A stretch of DNA of 9,091 nt from Flavobacteriales bacterium (GTDB lineage: Bacteria > Bacteroidota > Bacteroidia > Flavobacteriales_F > PHOS-HE28): NCBI GenBank assembly GCA_025455765.1, contig JALOLX010000147.1:1-9091 (forward strand), in the 5' to 3' direction. Under the pieces are notes generated by a model, which ran no database searches, was not told where the DNA came from, and saw only the letters and a list, made by a program, of their open reading frames with translations. The position numbers and the translations under genes are program-made. Position 1 is the stretch's first letter, and the number at the start of each line of letters is the position of its first letter. Positions 1 to 5,616 of the stretch are shown one piece after another.

Positions 1-74
1 GGCAGCGTGTATTGCACGCTGTCCATGGTGATGCTGCGCGCATCGGTGGGTACGGTCACTGGCCGCTCGCTCAT
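1..74 (-). CDS. Start of an unidentified gene, truncated by the window edge
   Basis: An ATG at 74-72 opens a minus-strand frame that stays open for 24 codons to the window edge; the peptide begins MSERPVTVPTDARSITMDSV. The start codon overlaps the TGA of the S8 protease in an ATGA arrangement (71-74), the classic sign of translational coupling, which is the main reason for calling it. No Shine-Dalgarno sequence is visible, as is usual here. There is no signal peptide, so the product is probably cytoplasmic. I do not recognise the family from so few residues. If real, it is co-transcribed with the protease. Confidence 0.55.
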   Translation of the reverse strand, partial: MSERPVTVPTDARSITMDSVQYTL

Positions 75-2227
75 GGACGTACAAAGCGCAGCAGCTCAGC
101 ACTTCCTTCCACCCGCACCGCATACAGGCCTGCGGGCAATTGCTGCACCGGGTACAGCCACTGGCCCTGCCCATCGGTGCGACCGTTCGCTACGGTGCGC
201 CCACTGGCATCGAGCAGGGTGAGGGCGGCACCTGCCTGGCTGGAGAACAGTTGCACACGGACCTCATCCACTGCGGGATTGGGCCACAGCACCGCATCAG
301 CACCAACGACCTCTTCCACAGCGGTGATGCCGAGCAGTTGGCGCATGGCGTGGTAGGCGTTCACCTTGCCCTGGCCCCAGCGCACGCTGCCTTCCGGCGG
401 TATGGTGCCCGTGAAGTTGTCGCGGCGGGCGGTGGTCTTCAGCAATTCCTTCACCTCTTGCGCAGTGATGTCCGGATCGGCCTGCAGGAGCAGCGCCACG
501 ATGCCAGTGACGGCTGGTGCGGACATGCTGGTGCCGGAGAACCGTGCGAAGGGATAGCTCCGCCCCTGGAAGTTGACCGAACCCACTGAGCTGAAGGAGT
601 TGTCCGTGAACGAGCTGATGGACGATGCCACGGAAACGCCCGGTGCCGCGAGATCGGGCTTGCGGCGCTCATCCATGGTGGGGCCATAACTGCTGAAGCT
701 GGCAATGCCGCCTCCACTGCCGTTGAACTCTGCCGTGTGGGCCGCCACCGTGATGAGGCTCTCGGTGCAGGCCGGTTCGCTGATGCCGTAGTTGCGGTCA
801 CCGTTGAGCCAGCCGGTCTGCCCTGCGGTGAAGGCCATGCCCCAGTTGCCTACATCATTGGTGAGCTCCGTGACGTTCCAGAAGTGAACGATGCCATCGG
901 GAGCGGTGGCCTTCAACGCCACCTTGATGGCACCGCTCCGGTTCTTCACCCGCAGGCGGAAATGTGGCCGACCGTTGAGCGGGTGTGCGGCTTCGGCGGT
1001 GAGGTTGAAGAAGACCGTGTCCGCGCCCTGCACCACGAAGGAATCGAGGTAGGCTTGTTGTGTGGCGGTGTGGTACCAGGGCGACTCCTGCAGCGTGTTA
1101 TTGGCGTTGCTGGTGATGATGAAGCCCGCACTGAAGCTACGCCCCGGCTCGCCCCACATGGTGATGCTCTGGCCCCACATGCGCGGGTGGGCCGAGTACG
1201 AGTAGAAGCCGATGCGGCTCTTGATGGTATCGTTGGCGAAGGTGCGCTTGATGTGGAAGTTGATGTCCCCGTTGTTACCACCGGAATTGACGAACACGAT
1301 GCCTTGTTCAGAGAAGGCATCGATGGCCTGGCTGAGCAGGGAATTGCCATCGAGCGTACCCATGTGGTAGAGGCCCCAGCTCATGTTCACCACCAGGCGC
1401 TTCTCATCGGCCTCGGCAATGGTGTTCATCCAGGCGAAGGCATCGAGCACAGCCGCAGCATCCACCAGGAAGGTGCAGAAGAGGTACTGCGCCTCGAAGG
1501 CCATGCCGCGGTAGTTGAGCCCGGCCCCACTTCCGCCGGCGATGCCCGCCACGTGGCTGCCGTGAGTGGCATAGCTGTAGATGTTCGCCGTGTCGGACCC
1601 TGCGGCCAACAGGTCCTCCGGCGTATCGTACGCTGTGCCATAGCTATAGCCTTCCGGCGCTGGACCCGCCTGCTTGAACTGGTCCCATGCGGCGCGGATG
1701 CGGGTCTGCGTGAGCAGGGTGTCGTAGAACATGGGGTGCGTATAGTCGAAGCCCCAGTCGGTAATGCCGATGAGCACATCCGCACCGGTGTAGGCTTGTG
1801 GCAGGCCAATGCCGCGATGTACGCTGTCCACGCGGGTATCGCTGCGTACACGGTCCAGGTGGGGCTTCACCTTGCCGGCCAGCTCGGCGTAGTCCAGGCA
1901 GGTCAGATCGGCGAGGCGATCAAGGTGGTGGATGTCGATGCGGAAGGAACGCACCGGTCCAGCCTGCGCACCCCAGTGAATGGCCGGTCCTTCGATCGCG
2001 CAGGCGGCGCTGGTCTGGCGCCCCAAGAAGCCCACCATGCAGCGTCCATTGATGTAAGCGGTGGGATAGCGCCCCTGGGTGAGTTCGGTGAGCTTGCGTG
2101 CATCGGGCTCCTGGCGCGCAAGAGCTTGGAGGTGGAGCAGATCGGCGCGGGTGGTGGCGGGCAGGATGGGTGCTGCTGCGGCCGTGAACGCGGTGCCGAA
2201 GGCCAAGGCAAGAAGGATGGAGCGCAT
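71..2227 (-). CDS. Secreted S8 (subtilisin-like) serine protease with T9SS sorting domain
   Basis: A 718-residue extracellular or cell-surface endopeptidase. The chosen start gives a clean signal peptide (MRSILLALAFGTAFTAAAAP, cleavage near residue 19-20); an in-frame ATG at 2293 would place 22 unsuitable residues in front of it. Residues about 20-130 look like a propeptide. The catalytic triad is readable: Asp157 in ITDWGFDYTHP, His222 in THGSHVAG and Ser567 in SGTSMSAP, with the oxyanion Asn318 in NSGGNNG. About 250 residues separate Asn318 and Ser567, much more than in subtilisin, so a beta-rich insert (about 325-480) interrupts the catalytic domain. The last 70 or so residues (from LWPNPAVDEV, through LLDASGRTV and LPAGLYAVRV) match the type A T9SS C-terminal sorting domain, implying export by the Sec system and then the type IX system. 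The physiological substrate is unknown; nutrient scavenging is an inference. The stop overlaps the next gene by 4 bases. Confidence 0.93.
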   Translation of the reverse strand: MRSILLALAFGTAFTAAAAPILPATTRADLLHLQALARQEPDARKLTELTQGRYPTAYINGRCMVGFLGRQTSAACAIEGPAIHWGAQAGPVRSFRIDIHHLDRLADLTCLDYAELAGKVKPHLDRVRSDTRVDSVHRGIGLPQAYTGADVLIGITDWGFDYTHPMFYDTLLTQTRIRAAWDQFKQAGPAPEGYSYGTAYDTPEDLLAAGSDTANIYSYATHGSHVAGIAGGSGAGLNYRGMAFEAQYLFCTFLVDAAAVLDAFAWMNTIAEADEKRLVVNMSWGLYHMGTLDGNSLLSQAIDAFSEQGIVFVNSGGNNGDINFHIKRTFANDTIKSRIGFYSYSAHPRMWGQSITMWGEPGRSFSAGFIITSNANNTLQESPWYHTATQQAYLDSFVVQGADTVFFNLTAEAAHPLNGRPHFRLRVKNRSGAIKVALKATAPDGIVHFWNVTELTNDVGNWGMAFTAGQTGWLNGDRNYGISEPACTESLITVAAHTAEFNGSGGGIASFSSYGPTMDERRKPDLAAPGVSVASSISSFTDNSFSSVGSVNFQGRSYPFARFSGTSMSAPAVTGIVALLLQADPDITAQEVKELLKTTARRDNFTGTIPPEGSVRWGQGKVNAYHAMRQLLGITAVEEVVGADAVLWPNPAVDEVRVQLFSSQAGAALTLLDASGRTVANGRTDGQGQWLYPVQQLPAGLYAVRVEGSAELLRFVRP

Positions 2228-2336
2228 CGGGGTGGAATGGAAGGCGGAAGGTACGGTGTCCGAAGCAAGACCGGATGGGAATGAACGGACCATAACGCCC
2301 AGGAACGGTACTAGACCGATCCTTGCTCGATCGATA

Positions 2337-2816
2337 TCATGGCCGATCCGTTCCCGAACGCCGACGTGTCAATTCCTGAATATCCAAGTGATCCTTGGGC
2401 CTCCCAGATCGGATCTTGCTAGCGATCAGATCTTCGTAGCTCAGTATGCGATATAGCATGACAGGCAGGCCCATGAGTTCCACTTGCTCGGCACGTGCCC
2501 AAGCTTCCTCGAACGTGTAGCCCGGCTTCAGGAACGTGATCACTTCCACCTCCAGCCCAGGACTCATTTGCAGTGTAATGTTCTGTTCGCTCTGAAGGAC
2601 CTTGCTTGGGAAATGTTCGATGTCATACCCGAGCTCGCGAAGAGCCGTTGCCAGCCGTTCGAAATTGGCGTTCGTCGGCTCCATCCAAAAGTCGAGATCA
2701 GGCGACTGCCGCTGATAGCCATGAAAATTGACGGCACCGCCACCGATGAGCAGCATGCGCACCCCATGCGCCGTGGCAGCGCGCAAGAACCCGTTCACTT
2801 CTTCACTGAAGTGCAT
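2337..2816 (-). CDS. Small nucleotidyltransferase-fold protein (DUF6036/AbiEii-like)
   Basis: A 159-residue protein. Residues 22-44 carry the nucleotidyltransferase-fold signature: a hydrophobic strand running into GGG (25-27), then RQSPDLDFW with the metal-binding pair Asp40 and Asp42. A later acidic strand, LEVEVITF (89-96), is the likely position of the third carboxylate. The C-terminus (SYEDLIASKIRSGRPKDHLD, about 126-145) matches the K...R.KD..D motif shared by small DUF6036 and AbiEii-like nucleotidyltransferases. Substrate and reaction are not known; relatives include toxin-antitoxin and abortive-infection components, but that role is only a possibility here. The ATG at 2816 lies inside the end of the upstream 63-residue gene (14-base overlap), so the two are probably translationally coupled. 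The frame extends upstream to 3035, but that part is out-of-frame shadow of the small gene. By eye the gene is less GC-rich than its neighbours. Confidence 0.8.
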   Translation of the reverse strand: MHFSEEVNGFLRAATAHGVRMLLIGGGAVNFHGYQRQSPDLDFWMEPTNANFERLATALRELGYDIEHFPSKVLQSEQNITLQMSPGLEVEVITFLKPGYTFEEAWARAEQVELMGLPVMLYRILSYEDLIASKIRSGRPKDHLDIQELTRRRSGTDRP

Positions 2817-2994
2817 CCTTCTTCCGTACGATAAAGTTGCCCTTGCGCTCGATCGCTTCGGGATCCAGCGGCGGGCGCTCGTCGAAGCTGCGCAGGAACC
2901 ACGCCAGCCGCTCTTCCGGAGAAAGGGCCATGAATTCCCGCTCGCGACGGGCGTTGGCCTCTTCCTTGGTCTCGAAGCGAATGCGCTTGTCCAT
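2803..2994 (-). CDS. Small charged protein paired with the nucleotidyltransferase
   Basis: A 63-residue protein very rich in Arg, Lys and Glu, with no signal peptide or membrane segment. Residues 7-40 (FETKEEANARREREFMALS, then PEERLAWFLRSFDE) look mostly helical; the C-terminus (NFIVRKKD) is basic. It is the first gene of a two-gene unit: its last 14 bases overlap the start of the nucleotidyltransferase gene, and a candidate promoter lies directly upstream. I do not recognise a named domain. From memory, short proteins of this kind precede small nucleotidyltransferase genes in other Bacteroidota, which would suggest a partner or regulator of that enzyme; this is inference. It is not a HEPN protein, so the pair is not a standard MNT-HEPN module. 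Confidence 0.7.
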   Translation of the reverse strand: MDKRIRFETKEEANARREREFMALSPEERLAWFLRSFDERPPLDPEAIERKGNFIVRKKDALQ

Positions 2995-2998
2995 GGGG

Positions 2999-3029
2999 GA
3001 AAGATAGTGCCGAACGCGTGGGGCCTCAA
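2999..3029 (-). promoter_or_regulatory. Candidate Bacteroidota promoter, possibly leaderless
   Basis: On the minus strand a TTG (3029-3027) is followed after 20 bases by TATCTTTC (3006-2999), one mismatch from the -7 consensus TAnnTTTG with near-standard -33/-7 spacing. The box ends only four bases before the ATG of the 63-residue gene, so transcription would start at or next to the start codon and give a leaderless mRNA. The first copy of the 20-bp direct repeat abuts the -33 element. Confidence 0.45.
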
Positions 3030-3049
3030 GGTCAACAGGCTGGGAGCCT
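3030..3049. repeat. 20-bp direct repeat, copy 1 (degenerate hairpin)
   Basis: This 20-bp sequence (begins GGTCAACAGGCTG, ends GGGAGCCT) is identical to 3074-3093, 44 bp away. The left hairpin arm and the GGG loop are intact, but the right arm is complementary only over AGCCT and then diverges, so this copy folds only weakly. It lies directly upstream of the small-gene promoter. Confidence 0.85.
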
Positions 3050-3073
3050 TGCTGTCGGCTTCGGGTGGTGTTG

Positions 3074-3097
3074 GGTCAACAGGCTGGGAGCCTGTTG
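3074..3097. repeat. 20-bp direct repeat, copy 2, within a perfect hairpin after lon
   Basis: The second copy (3074-3093) extends into a perfect 9-bp inverted repeat: CAACAGGCT (3077-3085), loop GGG (3086-3088), AGCCTGTTG (3089-3097). With one bulged base the stem extends through the flanking GTC/GAC. It begins two bases after the lon TAG stop. In the lon direction no T-run follows, so it is not a canonical intrinsic terminator, although it could stabilise the lon mRNA 3' end. A dispersed REP-like element is the more likely reading given the duplicate nearby. Confidence 0.75.
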
Positions 3098-3099
3098 GA

Positions 3100-5487
3100 C
3101 TACGCCACCTTCAACGCGTTCGCCACCTTCTCCTTCAACAAGGCGTGCTGCACCACGTCGATCATCTCGGAGACATACGTGAAGCGCATGCCTTTGGTGT
3201 AGCGCGCATCGATGTCCTCGATGTCCTTGCGGTTGTCGCTGCTGAGGATGATCTCCTTGATGCCTGCACGTTTGGCTGCGAGGATCTTCTCCTTGATGCC
3301 ACCTACCGGCAGCACACGACCCCGCAGGGTGATCTCGCCGGTCATGGCCACGAACTTGCGCACCTTCTGCTGGGTGAAGGCACTGGCAATGCTGGTGAGC
3401 ATGGTGATGCCTGCGCTCGGTCCATCCTTCGGGGTGGCGCCTTCGGGTACGTGTACGTGGACGTTCCAGCGCTTGAAGACCTCAGCGTCGAGACCGATGA
3501 TGTCGCTGTGTGCCTTGAGGTATTCAAGGGCGATAACGGCGCTCTCCTTCATCACATCGCCGAGGTTGCCAGTGAGCGTGAGCTTGCCTTCGCCCTTGGT
3601 GATGCTGGTCTCGATGAAGAGGATGTCGCCACCTGTGGGTGTCCAAGCGAGACCGGTCACAACGCCGGCCACATCATTGCCCTGGTATTTGTCGCGGGCG
3701 TGGCTGGGGCCATAGATCTTCACCAGATCCTCCTCGCCGATGGTGATGTTGTACTTCTCCTTGAGGGCGATCTGCTTGGCCCGGTAGCGCACCAGCTTGG
3801 CGATGCGCTTCTCCAGCGTACGCACTCCGCTCTCATCGGTGTACTGGTCGATGATGGACTCGATAAGGCCCGGTGCGAGCTTGAGCTGCTTGGGCTTGAT
3901 GCCGTTCTCGGTGAACTGCTTGGGCAGCAGGTGGCGGTTGGCGATCTCCACCTTCTCTTCCTGCGTGTAGCCGTTCACCTCGATGATCTCCATGCGGTCG
4001 CGCAGCGCGGGATGGATGCTGCTGAGGCTGTTGGCCGTAGCGACGAACATCACGCGGCTCAGGTCGTACTCCACCTCCACGTAGTTGTCGTGGAAGGCGT
4101 TGTTCTGCTCGGGGTCGAGCACTTCCAACAGCGCACTGGCGGGATCGCCCTGGTTGCTGCGGCCCACCTTGTCGATCTCGTCGAGCACGAAGAGCGGGTT
4201 GCTGGTGCCGGCCTTCTTCATGCTCTGGATGAGGCGGCCAGGCATGGCGCCGATGTAGGTCTTGCGGTGGAGCGCTTCGGCCATGCTCTTGCCCAGGCTG
4301 GTCTTACCCACGCCCGGAGGCCCGTAGAGGCAGATGATCGGGGCCTTCATGTCGCCCTTCAACTTGAGGACGGCGAGGTGCTCGATGATGCGCTCCTTCA
4401 CCTTCTCCAGGCCGAAGTGATCGCGGTCCAGGATCTTCTGCGCGTTCTTCAGGTCGAAGCTGTCCTTGGAGTATTCGCCCCATGGGAGTTCGAGCAATAG
4501 CTGCACGTAGTTGTGCTGCACGCTGAACTCCGCTCCGGCCGGGTTCATCCGCTGCAGCTTCATCAGTTCCTTCTCGAAGGTCTCGCCCACCTTCTTCGAC
4601 CACTTCTTGCGGGCGGCCTTCGCGCGCATGTCCTCGATCTCCTGCTCGATCGGATTGCCACCCAGTTCGTCCTGGATGGTCTTCATCTGCTGATGCAGGA
4701 AGTACTCGCGCTGCTGCTTGTCCACCTCGCTGCGCACCTTGCTCTGGATCTCGTTCTTCATCTGCAGCATCTGCAGCTCCTTGCTCAGGTGCGCGAGCAG
4801 CATCTTGGCGCGTTCGTGGAGGTCGGCCACTTCCAGCATGCGCTGCTTGTCGCCCACCTCGGCGTTCATGTTGCTGCTGATGAAGTTCACCAGGAAGCTG
4901 TGGCTGTCGATGTTCTTGAGCGCGAACTGGGCTTCGGTGGGGATGTTGGGGCTCTGCTTGATGATCTCCAGGGCGAGGTCCTTCAGGCTGCTCACCAAGG
5001 CATCAAAGGGCTTGTCGTCCTTCTTCGGGCGGATCTCCTCGAACTCCTTCACCCGGGCGGTGAAGTAGGGTTCGGTGCGGATCATCTCGGTGATCTCGAA
5101 GCGCTTCTTGCCTTGAATGATGGCGGTGGTGCTGCCATCGGGCATGCGCAACATGCGGATGATGGTAGCGATTGTGCCGATGCTGTTGAGGTCCTCGGGG
5201 CGGGGCTCCTCGAGCTGACCATCCTTCTGGCTCACCACACCCAGCGTGCGCGTGCCGCGATACACGTCCTGGATGAGGCGGATGCTGCGGTCGCGGCCTA
5301 CGGTGATAGGGATGACCACACCGGGGAAGAGCACGGTATTGCGCAGGGGCAGGATGGGCAGTTCGGGCGGTGTGCTCTCCGCGTTCATCTGCTCCTCGTC
5401 CTCAGCGGTGATCAAGGGGATCAGTTCGGTCTCGCTCTCGATCTGGTCGCTGCTGAAGAGTTCGCTCGTATGCAAGATGTCGTTCAT
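3100..5487 (-). CDS. lon: ATP-dependent protease Lon (endopeptidase La), with internal AAA+ deletion
   Basis: A 795-residue cytoplasmic AAA+ protease that degrades misfolded and regulatory proteins as a hexamer. Domains in order: N-terminal substrate-binding LON domain (about 42-250, from LPILPLRNTVLFPGVVIP), coiled-coil region (about 230-310), AAA+ module and C-terminal Ser/Lys protease domain. Visible motifs: Walker A GPPGVGKTS (389-397, Lys395), pore loop TYIGAMPG (410-417), Walker B FVLDEID (433-439), sensor-1 Asn486, sensor-2 Arg556 in SGVRTLEK, catalytic Ser691 in PKDGPSAG and Lys734 in GGIKEK. The start fits the family's N-terminus. Oddity: between the Walker A helix (ending AEAL, 403-406) and HRKTYIG (407-413) about 20 residues found in essentially all Lon proteins (GRKYVRM-type strand plus DEAEIRG) are missing, with the frame preserved. 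Without that core strand and helix, ATPase activity is doubtful; an assembly error is the alternative. It has its own promoter-like box upstream. Confidence 0.97.
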   Translation of the reverse strand: MNDILHTSELFSSDQIESETELIPLITAEDEEQMNAESTPPELPILPLRNTVLFPGVVIPITVGRDRSIRLIQDVYRGTRTLGVVSQKDGQLEEPRPEDLNSIGTIATIIRMLRMPDGSTTAIIQGKKRFEITEMIRTEPYFTARVKEFEEIRPKKDDKPFDALVSSLKDLALEIIKQSPNIPTEAQFALKNIDSHSFLVNFISSNMNAEVGDKQRMLEVADLHERAKMLLAHLSKELQMLQMKNEIQSKVRSEVDKQQREYFLHQQMKTIQDELGGNPIEQEIEDMRAKAARKKWSKKVGETFEKELMKLQRMNPAGAEFSVQHNYVQLLLELPWGEYSKDSFDLKNAQKILDRDHFGLEKVKERIIEHLAVLKLKGDMKAPIICLYGPPGVGKTSLGKSMAEALHRKTYIGAMPGRLIQSMKKAGTSNPLFVLDEIDKVGRSNQGDPASALLEVLDPEQNNAFHDNYVEVEYDLSRVMFVATANSLSSIHPALRDRMEIIEVNGYTQEEKVEIANRHLLPKQFTENGIKPKQLKLAPGLIESIIDQYTDESGVRTLEKRIAKLVRYRAKQIALKEKYNITIGEEDLVKIYGPSHARDKYQGNDVAGVVTGLAWTPTGGDILFIETSITKGEGKLTLTGNLGDVMKESAVIALEYLKAHSDIIGLDAEVFKRWNVHVHVPEGATPKDGPSAGITMLTSIASAFTQQKVRKFVAMTGEITLRGRVLPVGGIKEKILAAKRAGIKEIILSSDNRKDIEDIDARYTKGMRFTYVSEMIDVVQHALLKEKVANALKVA

Positions 5488-5514
5488 CGACAGAAGGGGT
5501 CAGGATGACAGTTA

Positions 5515-5522
5515 CAAAGATA
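5515..5522 (-). promoter_or_regulatory. lon promoter -7 box
   Basis: TATCTTTG on the minus strand is an exact match to the Bacteroidota -7 consensus TAnnTTTG, 27 bases upstream of the lon ATG and inside the glmU-like/lon spacer. It would give a 5' leader of about 20-25 bases. I see no convincing TTG at -33. No heat-shock operator (CIRCE-like) is visible. Confidence 0.55.
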
Positions 5523-5528
5523 CCGCGC

Positions 5529-5612
5529 CTGGCAGGCCTTGCGTCAGAACGCGTGCAGCAAGCGGGGAAGGCCTTCCTGCCAAGTTCCGTGCCGGAAGCG
5601 AAAGCCTGCCAG
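5529..5612. repeat. Nested inverted repeats between glmU-like gene and lon
   Basis: An outer perfect 9-bp pair, CTGGCAGGC (5529-5537) and GCCTGCCAG (5604-5612), encloses a perfect 12-bp palindrome GGAAGGCCTTCC (5566-5577) and a 5-bp stem TTCCG-TGC-CGGAA (5585-5597). The block fills most of the spacer, starting five bases past the glmU-like stop in transcription order and ending before the lon -7 box. No T-run follows in either direction, so a classical terminator is not supported; a structured 3' end or a degraded repeat element is possible. Confidence 0.5.
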
Positions 5613-5616
5613 ATGG

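Noticed and set aside
737..2284. A 515-codon plus-strand open frame opposite the S8 protease
   Set aside because: It is antisense to a protein with a complete catalytic triad and sorting domain; its translation is low-complexity (rich in His, Val, Gly, Glu) and typical of shadow frames in GC-rich DNA.
2228..2293. N-terminal extension of the S8 protease from an ATG at 2293
   Set aside because: It would bury the clear signal peptide 22 residues into the protein; the ATG at 2227 gives a proper Sec signal.
2228..2336. Promoter or terminator between the nucleotidyltransferase and S8 genes
   Set aside because: The best -7 candidate (TACCTTCC on the minus strand) has two mismatches and no suitable -33; no convincing hairpin plus T-run is present. 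I see nothing supportable in this 109-base spacer.
3030..3093. CRISPR-like repeat-spacer unit
   Set aside because: Only two copies with a single 24-bp spacer, no further repeats and no cas genes.
3077..3097. Intrinsic terminator for lon
   Set aside because: The hairpin is perfect and well placed, but no run of T follows on the minus strand; the nearby duplicate copy favours a repeat element. A role in transcript 3' end formation is not excluded.
2728..4500. A 590-codon plus-strand open frame opposite lon and the small gene
   Set aside because: It spans several real minus-strand genes and their spacer, has no recognisable motif and shows the same shadow composition. Similar long frames at 4513-5508, 5539-6555 and 7305-8705 are rejected for the same reason.
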